NCBI GenBank assembly: GCA_964606085.1
Contig: CAZSFD010000013.1
Location: 1-64,000, forward strand
DNA from: CAIQJJ01 sp964606085
GTDB lineage: Bacteria; Chloroflexota; Anaerolineae; Anaerolineales; UBA4823
DNA length: 64,000 bases
Direction of reading: 5' to 3'
The position numbers and the translations under genes are program-made. Shown piece after piece: positions 1 to 7,997 of the stretch. The notes beneath the pieces are model-generated. The model saw only the letters and a program-made list of their open reading frames with translations, was not told where the DNA came from and did not search any database. Position 1 is the first letter of the stretch, and each line of letters opens with the position of its first letter.

Positions 1-736
1 CTGCTTTGGCGTAGGGCAGGGTGTCATTGGCCGCCCCGACGGCAGATGTGTCCAGCGACCATTCCGCGCCGGTGGTGCTATCTTGCATCACCTGAACGAC
101 ATGAACGCCGGCGGGAACGTAGAAAGCGACATTCCCGGCCTGTTCAACGGTTTTCTGGATCGTCTCTTCATTGACCAGGAATTGGTAACGACCGCTGCTG
201 GCGTCGTAGTCGAAGGTGTACAGGCCGCTGGTCTGGAAGTTCAGGCGCACAAACGAATACCACGAGCCATTGGCATCGGAAACGCCGGCCCAATCGAAGG
301 GGGCGTTGTCAATATCGTAGAGCCACAGCGCATACGAAATGCTGCTGCCGCCAGTATTTTCCAGGCTGAAGCTATTGTTGCCCGGCGTGATCTGGAAGCT
401 GGCCCACAGCGTTTCGCCATCTAAGATGGTGCCGCTAAAGGCGTTGTTGCTGGCGCCGTCGGTGACGGTCAGGTTAACCGGGTTTTCGCCAGCGGCGGCG
501 TTAACCTGCATTTTGAGATTGACGTATTTGGTTGTAAAGAAGGGGATGGAGAGGGATTGGGTTTCGCCAGCATTGAGGCTGCCGCTGGCTTGAAAAATTT
601 GATCGCCGGGTGCTGTGGGGTTTTGCGAGCTGGCTGGTGGTGGCGCTGCCTTTGCAACGCCGGGAAACGAAATCAACAGCAGGGTCGCGATCATCAAAAT
701 AGACACACTGACCTTGAACATGGATTTCCAACGCAT
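1..736 (-). CDS. Secreted protein, N-terminal part (cut by window edge)
   Basis: An open frame of 245 codons runs from an ATG at 736 off the left edge with no stop. The start is supported by GGAGGA at 741-746, four bases upstream. A second in-frame ATG at 721 is possible. Residues 1-31 look like a Sec signal peptide: Lys/Arg, then a hydrophobic run (VSILMIATLLLISFPGV) and an AKA-type cleavage site. The mature part is Ser/Thr/Asn/Gly rich, beta-strand-like and lacks Cys, resembling pre-peptidase C-terminal or similar beta-sandwich modules of extracellular proteins. No catalytic motif is visible in the part present, so the function is unknown. It probably acts outside the cell membrane. Confidence 0.75.
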   Translation of the reverse strand, partial: MRWKSMFKVSVSILMIATLLLISFPGVAKAAPPPASSQNPTAPGDQIFQASGSLNAGETQSLSIPFFTTKYVNLKMQVNAAAGENPVNLTVTDGASNNAFSGTILDGETLWASFQITPGNNSFSLENTGGSSISYALWLYDIDNAPFDWAGVSDANGSWYSFVRLNFQTSGLYTFDYDASSGRYQFLVNEETIQKTVEQAGNVAFYVPAGVHVVQVMQDSTTGAEWSLDTSAVGAANDTLPYAKA

Positions 737-827
737 AGCGTCCTCCTTTGTCCTTTATGAAATTGGTGAAGAAAGAATGGGTGATGGATGTTGCATGATT
801 TTGCCAGCACAAAATCCCACGAGTCTA

Positions 828-856
828 ATTGTGTTTGTTTTCAAGTCATTTGTCAA
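828..856 (-). promoter_or_regulatory. Sigma70-type promoter for the secreted protein
   Basis: Read on the minus strand, a perfect -35 TTGACA (856-851) is followed by a 17-base spacer and CACAAT (833-828). This would start a transcript near 821, with a leader of about 85 bases before the ATG at 736. Confidence 0.55.
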
Positions 857-906
857 GCAGATAAATTCGAGCCAACAAATTTGGAAGTTGCTGGAGATTA
901 AATAGT

Positions 907-935
907 TGCACCTCATTCTCTTGTGTGGTAGAATT
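907..935 (+). promoter_or_regulatory. Promoter of tRNA-Ser
   Basis: TTGCAC at 907-912, a 17-base spacer and TAGAAT at 930-935, preceded by TG in the extended -10 position. Transcription would start near 942, about 48 bases before the mature tRNA. Confidence 0.5.
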
Positions 936-989
936 TTTCCGCTGGATCGCAAGAAAGCCCACTATTATAGGAATATGGCGAACGTATAT

Positions 990-1079
990 GGGTAGGTGCC
1001 AGAGTGGCCGATTGGGCTCGCCTGCTAAGTGAGTGCGGGGGCTTTACCTCCGCCCAGGGTTCGAATCCCTGCCTACCCG
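990..1079 (+). tRNA. tRNA-Ser(GCT)
   Basis: The 90-base sequence folds as a class II tRNA. The acceptor stem GGGTAGG (990-996) pairs with CCTACCC (1072-1078), and the discriminator is G1079, as expected for serine. The anticodon stem CTCGC/GTGAG holds loop CTGCTAA, giving anticodon GCT (codons AGC/AGU). The long variable arm and the T arm CAGGG-TTCGAAT-CCCTG (1055-1071) are intact. CCA is not encoded. That agrees with a need for the CCA-adding-type enzyme encoded at 27.7 kb, though such enzymes are widespread. Confidence 0.95.
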
Positions 1080-1099
1080 CCTCCCCCAAGTTACAGCAC

Positions 1100-1139
1100 A
1101 AAAGCAAAAACCCGCTCATCGCAGCGGGTTTTTGCTTTT
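1100..1139. terminator. Bidirectional intrinsic terminator
   Basis: A 17-bp perfect stem (AAAAGCAAAAACCCGCT and its complement) with a six-base loop CATCGC. Its A-run and T-run flanks serve both the tRNA from the left and the M23 peptidase gene from the right. Confidence 0.9.
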
Positions 1140-1148
1140 GGTGGGAGA

Positions 1149-2324
1149 TTAATTCAGCGGGGCGGGGGTGAAGCGTGCGCCGGGCGGTGTGGGCAGGGTG
1201 AGGTTGAAATCGTTATGGCCGGTGAAGGTGAAATAGGTGACCATGCCAGGATAAATTTGGAGGGTGGTGACGTAGAACACGCCGCCGTAGGATGTGTATA
1301 GGTCGTAGATGCCGGCCGGCAGATCGCCGATGACCAGGTTTTCGCGGTAGTAGGGGTCGCCGTTGACGGCTTCCAGCCCGTAGGAGCGTGCTGTCCACAC
1401 GTCGCCGTTGGCGTTGGCGAGTTCGAACAGTTGGCCTGGCAGCAGTTGCCGCCCGCTATCGGTGACGCGCCCGGCCAGCACGCCCCAGCCCTGTGGCGGG
1501 GCGATCCATAATTCGGGGTTGCGTGTGGTGAAGTAGGTGTTATCGCCAATGCGTACTTCAAAGTGCAGGTGCGGGCCGGTCACTTTGCCGGTCTGCCCGG
1601 CCAGGCCGATCAGTTCGCCCGTTGCTACGTGTTGGGCTTCGAGGACGGCGATTTCGCTCAGGTGGCCGTAGACGGTGTACAGGTTTTCGCCGTCGTAGCC
1701 GAAATCGTGGCGGATGACGACGGTCAGGCCGTAGGGATCGGTGGGGTCGTTGATGCCGCGGTAAATGCCATAGCCGGCCCACACCACTTTGCCAGGGCCA
1801 GCAGCGATGATGGGGGTGCCTTCGGGAGCGGGGATATCTACGCCGGTGTGGACGATATTTTCAAAGAATACGCCGCCATAACGGTAATCGGCAGTGGGCC
1901 AGTTGCGCTTGTCGGCGGCGATGGGGCGGGCGAAGTAGAAGTGATCGTAGGGGGTGGGCGCCCAGGGGATGGGGTACAGCGGCGGCCTCCAGGCAGAGAC
2001 GGCGGCGGCTACGGAACTGGGATATACGAGTTTGAGCGGATCAGGCAGGGCGGTTGGCGAAGGGGGCGGTGGCTGCGCCGGGTCGGGGGTGTCGAGGGAG
2101 AGGATGGCGGTGGCTGAGGGCGAGTTGGCGGCGGCGGTGGGGGCGGCTGGCAGGGTGGTGGGCGCGAGGGGCGAGGGGGGGGCGGCGGTGGCCTGAGAAA
2201 CGCCGGGCAGTTCTTGTGAGGTGCGTGTCACCATGCCTGGCAGGGCCGTTGGCAGGGAATCGCAGGCGGCCAGCAGCCCTACGATCAGTGTTATTCTGAT
2301 CAAAAGATGCGGGGGCTGTTTCAT
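1149..2324 (-). CDS. M23 family metallopeptidase lipoprotein
   Basis: 391 residues. The start at 2324 overlaps the upstream stop (ATGA), and it puts a lipobox (LLAAC, Cys21) right behind a hydrophobic segment, so it is preferred over longer open-frame extensions. Residues 25-95 are a Pro/Ala/Thr linker. The LytM/M23 domain (about 125-275) has HTGVD (His159, Asp163), YGH (His221) and HLHFE (His252, His254), the zinc and catalytic set of peptidoglycan endopeptidases. Residues 280-391 look like a beta-sandwich module. It is probably a membrane-anchored cell-wall hydrolase acting outside the membrane. Its coupling to the upstream propeller protein suggests joint function. Confidence 0.85.
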   Translation of the reverse strand: MKQPPHLLIRITLIVGLLAACDSLPTALPGMVTRTSQELPGVSQATAAPPSPLAPTTLPAAPTAAANSPSATAILSLDTPDPAQPPPPSPTALPDPLKLVYPSSVAAAVSAWRPPLYPIPWAPTPYDHFYFARPIAADKRNWPTADYRYGGVFFENIVHTGVDIPAPEGTPIIAAGPGKVVWAGYGIYRGINDPTDPYGLTVVIRHDFGYDGENLYTVYGHLSEIAVLEAQHVATGELIGLAGQTGKVTGPHLHFEVRIGDNTYFTTRNPELWIAPPQGWGVLAGRVTDSGRQLLPGQLFELANANGDVWTARSYGLEAVNGDPYYRENLVIGDLPAGIYDLYTSYGGVFYVTTLQIYPGMVTYFTFTGHNDFNLTLPTPPGARFTPAPLN

Positions 2325-4372
2325 GGGGTTGGTGTTGGGGTGGGCCGTTGGGTGCGCGTTGCTGTGGCGCGGCGGGTGGGGGTGAGCGTGGCGGTGGGCG
2401 TTTGGCTGGGGATGGGCGTGAAGGTGGGCCGCGGGGTGCTGGTGAGGGTGGGCGTTTCGCTCTGGTAGTAGCGGCGGGTGGGGGTGGGGGTGCGCGTGGG
2501 GGGGATGATGGCGGTGGGCGTCAGCAGGGCTTCGGGGGGGTAGAGTTGCAGCATGGCGTCGTACCAGTTCAGGTCTTCGGTGAAGGCGAAGACGTTGTAG
2601 CGGCTGAGCGGCAGCGCCGATTGCCAGGTCAGCACGGCTGGCAGGCGCTGCCAGCCGTAGGCGGCGGCATACCCGGTCAGATCGATCCAATATCCGGCTG
2701 GGATTTGTGTTGCCAGCCGCCCGCCGGCTTCGAAGGCGGTGGGATCGCCTGAATAGCGCGGGTCGAAATCCCAGGGTGGGTCGTGCAGTGGCATACCCGA
2801 TGAGCCATCCTGGAAGCGGCTGCGCACGTAGATGCGCCAGTAGGTTTCGGCGCCGAAATCTTGCCGCACGGCCTTGATCCAGCCGGCGTTGATCGGCAGG
2901 GTGTTGGCGGCGAAGGCGCGCCCGGTGTAGAGCCAGTCGTTTTGCATGCCGGGTTCGAGCGATGAGGTGAGTGGCACGTAGGCGTTTTCGAGCGTGTCGA
3001 GGTAATCCCAGCCGATCAGCCGGCCCAATGCCTGGCGCAGGGCGAGAAAGGATTCGTCGGTGCGGTCATGCAGGAAGGGGTAGGGGGCGGTGATCTCGGC
3101 TGAAATATCTACCAGAAAGGCGCGTTCGCCGGGTATGCCACTGGAGGGGGTGACGATGATGGGGTAGAGCGGCGTGGGGGTGATGGCGACGGCCTGGCGG
3201 TAGGCTTCGGGCAGCGGCCAGGGGAAAGGCACATCGGCCCAGGCCAGGCCATGCACGGGGGCGGGCAGTTGCAGCGGCGGCAGCGCCAGGCCGGGGCGGT
3301 TGAGTGGATAGGCGCTCAGGTAGGTGTGGTTGGCGGTCAGGATCACCGCCAGCAGGGTTTGTCCATCGCGGCTGAACAGGGGCAGGTCGCCGCTGCCGAC
3401 GACCTGTGGGCGGGTTTGCGGATCGAGGGCATCTACCAGCAGGTTGTGATAGCCGCCCTGGACGGCGCTCCAGGCCAGTTGGCTGCCATCGGCGGCCCAG
3501 GCGGGGTGGGTATCGTGGCTGTGCGGGCTGCGGCTGAGGTTGCTGAAGCGGTTTTCGCCGGGTTGGTCGAGGTCGGCGAGCCAGATGTCGCTCTCACCCC
3601 CGCGATTGGATACGAAGGCGATCTGTCGTCCCTGCGGCGACCAGGCGGGGGAGTGTTCGGCGGCGGGGTCGTCGCTGAGGACGATGGGCGATTGCGCGCC
3701 ATCGGCAGGGGAGATGAGCAGATCGAGGCTGTCGTTTTGGTAGCTTTCGTAGACCAGCCAGGCGCTATCTGGCGACCAGGAGGGGTGGGCGTCGTATTCG
3801 GGGGTGTCGGTGAGACGGGTGAGTTTGCCGGTGGCGAGTTCGAGCAGGTAGATATCCCAATAGCCGCTGCGGTTCGAGGCAAAGGCGGCCAGTCGTCCAT
3901 CGGGGCTGATGGCGGGGGTGATGTCGTTCCAGGGGCCGTCGGTGAGGCGCGTGTAGGGAAGCTGTTCGGGCTGGTAGGCGAACAGGTGCGTGTGTGTGCC
4001 TTCTTGCAGGGCGAGCAGGATCAGGCCGTTTTTGAGCGAGAGTGTGGTGGGGGGGGCGGGTGTGCCAGCCAGGGTGGGCGTCGCGGGCAGGGGCGTGTCT
4101 GTGCCGGTTGGCGCAGGGGTGGGTGATGGGCTGGGAGCGGCTGTGGTGACTGTCGGCGGGTTGTTGGCTGGGGTAGCAGCCGCGCTGAGTTTGAGACGGG
4201 CTTGCAGCAAGGGCAGGCCAATTGCCACCAGAACCAGGGCATTGAGGGTCAGGAGCAGCAGCACACCCGAACAGGACAGGCTGACGCTCCAGCCCTTGCG
4301 TGCCCGGGGGCGTTTGGGTTGGGAGCGCTCAGGCGCAGGTGGGGGTTGTTGGGGTGCGGGGAAATTCGCCAT
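2321..4372 (-). CDS. Membrane-anchored TolB/WD40-like propeller protein
   Basis: 683 residues with a single transmembrane segment near residues 28-58 and a Thr/Pro linker. A PD40-type propeller (about 115-380) follows, with repeats of the form 'pawSPDGrqiaFvSNR...diwl' and 'LTDtp...HPSWSPD'. The 420-600 region is Trp/Tyr rich and unrecognised, and ends in a TPTPT-type tail. The start ATG has no ribosome-binding site and lies ten bases after a TAAAAT box, so translation may be leaderless. Its stop overlaps the start of the M23 lipoprotein. It is probably an extracytoplasmic protein-interaction or ligand-sensing scaffold; no enzymatic residues were identified. Confidence 0.75.
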   Translation of the reverse strand: MANFPAPQQPPPAPERSQPKRPRARKGWSVSLSCSGVLLLLTLNALVLVAIGLPLLQARLKLSAAATPANNPPTVTTAAPSPSPTPAPTGTDTPLPATPTLAGTPAPPTTLSLKNGLILLALQEGTHTHLFAYQPEQLPYTRLTDGPWNDITPAISPDGRLAAFASNRSGYWDIYLLELATGKLTRLTDTPEYDAHPSWSPDSAWLVYESYQNDSLDLLISPADGAQSPIVLSDDPAAEHSPAWSPQGRQIAFVSNRGGESDIWLADLDQPGENRFSNLSRSPHSHDTHPAWAADGSQLAWSAVQGGYHNLLVDALDPQTRPQVVGSGDLPLFSRDGQTLLAVILTANHTYLSAYPLNRPGLALPPLQLPAPVHGLAWADVPFPWPLPEAYRQAVAITPTPLYPIIVTPSSGIPGERAFLVDISAEITAPYPFLHDRTDESFLALRQALGRLIGWDYLDTLENAYVPLTSSLEPGMQNDWLYTGRAFAANTLPINAGWIKAVRQDFGAETYWRIYVRSRFQDGSSGMPLHDPPWDFDPRYSGDPTAFEAGGRLATQIPAGYWIDLTGYAAAYGWQRLPAVLTWQSALPLSRYNVFAFTEDLNWYDAMLQLYPPEALLTPTAIIPPTRTPTPTRRYYQSETPTLTSTPRPTFTPIPSQTPTATLTPTRRATATRTQRPTPTPTP

Positions 4373-4382
4373 GGATGGTGGG

Positions 4383-4393
4383 ATTTTAGCATG
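4383..4393 (-). promoter_or_regulatory. Extended -10 promoter, probable leaderless start
   Basis: Minus-strand CATGCTAAAAT, with TG one base before TAAAAT, ends ten bases before the ATG at 4372. No Shine-Dalgarno sequence fits in between. Confidence 0.5.
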
Positions 4394-4438
4394 TGGCGAT
4401 AACTCGCGTCAATCATGCCGTAAGTCCCCCCGCTGCGA

Positions 4439-5596
4439 TCACGACCAGGTGACGAACCCGGCGACCTCGATATCTTCCTCGCCCGGCAATGCGCCGCGCT
4501 GCAACAGATCGGCGATGCGCACGGCGATCAGCCGGCCATCGCGCAGCAGCGCCGCGCCCCAGTCGTCGGCGCTCACGGCGGCCGCGCCTGCCACGGCAAT
4601 GCCGGCCCGCCGACGCGCTTCGGAGAAGGCCGCGTAGCCTTTTGTTTTGAGCGCGCTGGCTTCGAGCCAGCTTTGTTCGCGGTGGATGGCCTTGCCGTTA
4701 TTGGTCACGACCAGCAGCGAGGGCTTCTCGCCGACCGTAAAGGCTGCTACCAGGTGATCGGTGATGGACAGGCGCAGGCTGTCTTCGATGGTGATGGGGA
4801 TGTCGGCCACGTTCAGGCGGCTGAGGAAGCCTTCTTTGCTGACCAGCACGAGTGAATCGTTCGCCTGGCAGGGCAGCAGGCTGAAGGTGCGGTCGGGATG
4901 CGCTTTGACGCCCGTGCCGATGTAGGCTTTGGCGATGTAGCCTTTGAAGAGCGTTTCTTTGATTCGCTTCACACACGCTTTGCGGCTGACCTGCACCACG
5001 TTTTCGTATAATGGCAGGCGGGCAATCGGCAGCAGGTGAACCAGTTCTTCACTGCCGATGGGCAGTTGCACGTAGGCTTTTTGCCAATCCAGTTCCTTTT
5101 CGCTGCCGAAGGTGGCGATTTCATCCAGAGGCAGCGTCGCCGACCTGCCGGTGTCGAAGGCGAACAGCAGTTCTTCCATGGCCGCGGCTACTACCATGCG
5201 GATGGTTGGGCTGACTGATTCGGACGGCAGCCGTGCCAGCACCTGGCCCGTCTGCAAGGCGGTGGGCAGTTCCAGGCGGATAACCTGGCCCTGGGGGGTG
5301 TAGAGCAGCAGGCTGGCTGCTGTGGCAGGGGCGTCCAGTTCGGGTAGGGCCAGCAGCGCCTCGCCGCCCACCTGACGTTTGAGCAGGCCAAGCTGGTATT
5401 CGAGGGCGGCGATCTGGCGTTCGTATTCCTCCACTTTTTTCTCGCTGCGCAGGGCGATGTTTTCAGCCTGCAAGTCCTCGTTCCACTGGGTCAGTTCGTT
5501 GAGACGGTTGCTGATGTGGCGGATGAGCAGCGCCGCCGACCAGGGGCGTTCTTCGGCTTCTTTCAGCCATTGATCAATCGTTTCGGGAGGGATCAT
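4439..5596 (-). CDS. Coiled-coil protein with GyrA C-terminal-like domain
   Basis: 385 residues. The start MIPPETI at 5596 has GGAG eight bases upstream, and the upstream extension is repeat DNA. Residues about 25-75 form a predicted coiled coil (NRLNELTQWNEDLQAENIAL and following heptads). Later parts carry blade-like repeats of the GyrA/ParC C-terminal propeller type, such as SLVLVSKEGFLSRL, LLVVTNNGKAIH and GAALLRDGRLIAVRIADL. There is no breakage-reunion domain and no catalytic Tyr. It may be a DNA-wrapping or chromosome-associated protein, but that is inference. It stands alone, with repeat DNA upstream. Confidence 0.65.
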   Translation of the reverse strand: MIPPETIDQWLKEAEERPWSAALLIRHISNRLNELTQWNEDLQAENIALRSEKKVEEYERQIAALEYQLGLLKRQVGGEALLALPELDAPATAASLLLYTPQGQVIRLELPTALQTGQVLARLPSESVSPTIRMVVAAAMEELLFAFDTGRSATLPLDEIATFGSEKELDWQKAYVQLPIGSEELVHLLPIARLPLYENVVQVSRKACVKRIKETLFKGYIAKAYIGTGVKAHPDRTFSLLPCQANDSLVLVSKEGFLSRLNVADIPITIEDSLRLSITDHLVAAFTVGEKPSLLVVTNNGKAIHREQSWLEASALKTKGYAAFSEARRRAGIAVAGAAAVSADDWGAALLRDGRLIAVRIADLLQRGALPGEEDIEVAGFVTWS

Positions 5597-5620
5597 GGGG
5601 GAACTCCGCGTTGGAATTTT

Positions 5621-5753
5621 GGCTCTGTGGGATTTTCCGTGAGGCGCTGCAAGATGAACCACGAATAGCACGAATTTACACGAATAAAAGCCAAAAATTC
5701 GTGCAGATTAGTGTTATTCGTGGTTTGGAGCGCAAGTCGTGGGAAGAGATCAC
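5621..5753 (-). repeat. 133-bp dispersed repeat A, copy 1
   Basis: The reverse complement aligns without gaps over 133 bases to 48495-48627, with about 18 mismatches. The core is an imperfect inverted repeat with arms of about 28 bases beginning ACCACGAATA, separated by a T/G-rich loop. It has no coding content. It resembles a miniature or REP-type element. Confidence 0.85.
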
Positions 5754-5847
5754 GCTAACTCCCAAAGACCCAGAATTTTCCTGGGGGATGAATGATAACG
5801 CTATAGGATCGTGCGGGCCTTTTTGTGACAGACCAGCCTGCCAAACG

Positions 5848-6621
5848 CTATGGGCGAGGGTGCTTATACGCCGCCAGCACCAAATTGCCGCTTTTGGCAA
5901 TCTCGAAGGGCGATCCGTCCAGCCCGCCATAGGCGGTGATCGACGCGAATCCAGCCGCCGCCAACGCCGCAGACAGGTCAAGGTGCAGCAGCGGGCGCAG
6001 GCGTGTGCTGGCGACCGATTGCTCCCAGGGCAAACCGTTCGTTTGGCGCAGGGTGATGATATTGAAGGTGAGCAGCCCGTCGGCGTCGAAATCGTAGAAG
6101 CGCAGGAAGAGCCATTGACGTTCGCCTTCGCGGTGGGTTTGCGGCTCCATCCAGCGCTGACGGGCGGCCGTGACGGCGTCGAAGTTGCGGTTTTGGATCA
6201 GCAGCAGCCCGCCGGGGCGCAGGCAGGCGGCGAAATCGGTCAGGGCGTCGGCCAGGGCGGCGGGGGTGAGCAGGTGCGGCAGCGAGTTGCCCAGGCACAG
6301 CACGGCATCGAACGCGCCCGCGAACGCGCCGGCCAGCCCGCCAAAGCCCACCGCCGCAAACGGAATTGCCACGCCGGCCGCGGCGGCATTGACGCGGGCG
6401 CGCGCGATCATCGGCGCGGAAAGGTCAGCCCCGGCGCAGGTGTGGCCGCGCTGCGCCAGGGCGATGGCGTGCTTGCCCGTGCCGCAAGCCGCATCCAGCA
6501 GCCGTGCCGGGCCGCCGGCGGCCACTTCCGCCAGCAGGTGTTCGATGAATGGCAGTTCGCCGGCCAGGCGGTTATCCCAATTGACGAAGCGGTCGTAATC
6601 GTTGCTGAAGGTATCGTACAT
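5848..6621 (-). CDS. Class I SAM-dependent methyltransferase
   Basis: 257 residues. It opens with MYDTFSNDYDRFVNW, typical of small-molecule methyltransferases of the Methyltransf_25/11 type. Motif I LLDAACGTGKHAIALAQRG lies at residues 41-59, followed by an acidic SAM ribose loop (GADLSAPMI) and motif LCLGNSLPHL. The C-terminal half (FYDFDADGLLTFNIITL) resembles the beta-sheet substrate cap of such enzymes. The substrate is unknown. The gene is single, divergent from the AlaX-like gene, with only a weak GGAA upstream of its ATG. Confidence 0.8.
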   Translation of the reverse strand: MYDTFSNDYDRFVNWDNRLAGELPFIEHLLAEVAAGGPARLLDAACGTGKHAIALAQRGHTCAGADLSAPMIARARVNAAAAGVAIPFAAVGFGGLAGAFAGAFDAVLCLGNSLPHLLTPAALADALTDFAACLRPGGLLLIQNRNFDAVTAARQRWMEPQTHREGERQWLFLRFYDFDADGLLTFNIITLRQTNGLPWEQSVASTRLRPLLHLDLSAALAAAGFASITAYGGLDGSPFEIAKSGNLVLAAYKHPRP

Positions 6622-6682
6622 GTTATGGTTTCCTTATTTCCGCACACAGCCATCCGCCGGGCGGGTTCAAATTGTACTTGAT

Positions 6683-6710
6683 TTGCGCCGCGAAAACCTT
6701 GTGCTACAAT
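6683..6710 (+). promoter_or_regulatory. Promoter, leaderless start of alaX-like gene
   Basis: TTGCGC (6683-6688), a 16-base spacer, then TACAAT (6705-6710) preceded by TG (extended -10). The ATG at 6717 is six bases later, where transcription itself should begin, and there is no Shine-Dalgarno sequence. Confidence 0.6.
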
Positions 6711-6716
6711 GCAGGC

Positions 6717-7985
6717 ATGGAAAACAGCCAGTTCATGCACTACCATGACCCCGATTGCACGCGTTTTACCGCGTTCGTAACCGAAACCCTCACGCTGCCC
6801 GATGGCCGCCGGGGGGTCATCCTCGACCAGACCTACTTCTACGCCACCGGCGGCGGGCAGGAACATGATACCGGCACGCTCGATGCCGCCCGCGTGGTGG
6901 ATGTTTTCAAAGACGAAGCCCGCGGCCGGGTCGTCCATGTCATCGAAGGCGTATCGCCTTCGGGCGTATCGCCTTCGGGCGTATCGCCTTCAGGCGACAC
7001 GCTTTCAGGCCGCATCACCGGGCAGATAGACGCCGAGCGCCGCCTGCGTCACCGCCAGCACCACACTGCCCAACACCTGCTCACGCAGTGCTGCGCCGAA
7101 TTGTTCGGCCTGGAAACGCTCTCCGCCAACATCAACGGCCACTCACCCTCCACGCTCGATCTCCCCTTCACCAACCTGGGCAAACTTGACCTCGACCGCG
7201 CCGAAGACCAGGCCAACCAGATCATCTATGAAAACCGCCCGGTGAAAACCTACTTCGTCGCGCCCGGCGAACTGAGCCAATTACCGGCGACCTACCGTTC
7301 GAAGCGCAAGCCATCCAGCGTCAGTGAGAATCTCCGCATCGTCGAGATTGACGGCTACGATTATTCTGCCTGCGGCGGCACGCATGTGCGCCACACCGGG
7401 CAAATTGGCGTGTTGAAGATCGTCAAGGCCGAACGCCAAAACGACCGCCTGCGCATTCACTTCATCGCCGGTTGGCAGGCGCTCCATCACTTGCGCGCCT
7501 GCTTCGACGCCCTCAATGGATTGGCGGCGCAAATGTCCACCGGGTTGTTGGAAGCCCCCACCCTGGCGCTGCGGCAAAACGAGCAATTGCAGGCTGCCCA
7601 GAAGGAACTGCAAGCCCTGCGCCTGGAACGCCTGGCCCTCGAAGCGCAGCAATTCGCCGCCCGCGCCGAAAGGGTTGCCGGTTGGCGACAGGCCGCCGCA
7701 CATTTTGAAAACCGCTCCCCTGCCGAACTGCGTGCCCTGGCCGATAGACTGAAAGGCGAAGCCGACCTGGTTGCCATCCTCACCGCCTACGACGGCCAGA
7801 AACTCTCCGCCATCGTCACCTGTGGCTTGCAGACGGGCCTTTCTGCCGCCGAGGTGCTGCGCCGCCTGCTCACCCCTGTGGGCGGTCGCGGCGGCGGCAG
7901 CCCACAACTGGCGCAAGGCGGCGGCGCGCTCACCCCCGCCGAACTCGCCCACTTCCTGGCCACCCTGCCCGGCGCACTTTTCTGA
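6717..7985 (+). CDS. Alanyl-tRNA editing protein, AlaX-type with DHHA1 domain
   Basis: 422 residues. The N-terminal part resembles the second additional domain of AlaRS. HTAQH (His116, His120) and CGGTH (Cys219, His223) form the zinc site used by AlaX proteins to hydrolyse Ser- or Gly-tRNA(Ala). A coiled coil (about 275-330) leads to a C-terminal DHHA1 domain with the GGGSPQLAQGGG signature. It lacks the aminoacylation core, so it is a trans-editing factor, not AlaRS; a full alaS lies at 53.5 kb. Residues 78-97 contain three VSPSG repeats encoded by 15-bp tandem DNA. Translation appears leaderless. Confidence 0.85.
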   Translation: MENSQFMHYHDPDCTRFTAFVTETLTLPDGRRGVILDQTYFYATGGGQEHDTGTLDAARVVDVFKDEARGRVVHVIEGVSPSGVSPSGVSPSGDTLSGRITGQIDAERRLRHRQHHTAQHLLTQCCAELFGLETLSANINGHSPSTLDLPFTNLGKLDLDRAEDQANQIIYENRPVKTYFVAPGELSQLPATYRSKRKPSSVSENLRIVEIDGYDYSACGGTHVRHTGQIGVLKIVKAERQNDRLRIHFIAGWQALHHLRACFDALNGLAAQMSTGLLEAPTLALRQNEQLQAAQKELQALRLERLALEAQQFAARAERVAGWRQAAAHFENRSPAELRALADRLKGEADLVAILTAYDGQKLSAIVTCGLQTGLSAAEVLRRLLTPVGGRGGGSPQLAQGGGALTPAELAHFLATLPGALF

Positions 7986-7997
7986 ACGCACGCCCCC

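Noticed and set aside
1149..2690. Longer version of the M23 peptidase (start at 2690)
   Set aside because: The extension is His/Pro/Arg-rich antisense-like sequence over the propeller gene's tail, and only the start at 2324 yields a lipobox.
6717..7985. Possible second alanyl-tRNA synthetase
   Set aside because: The class II aminoacylation core is absent; only the editing and DHHA1 parts are present.
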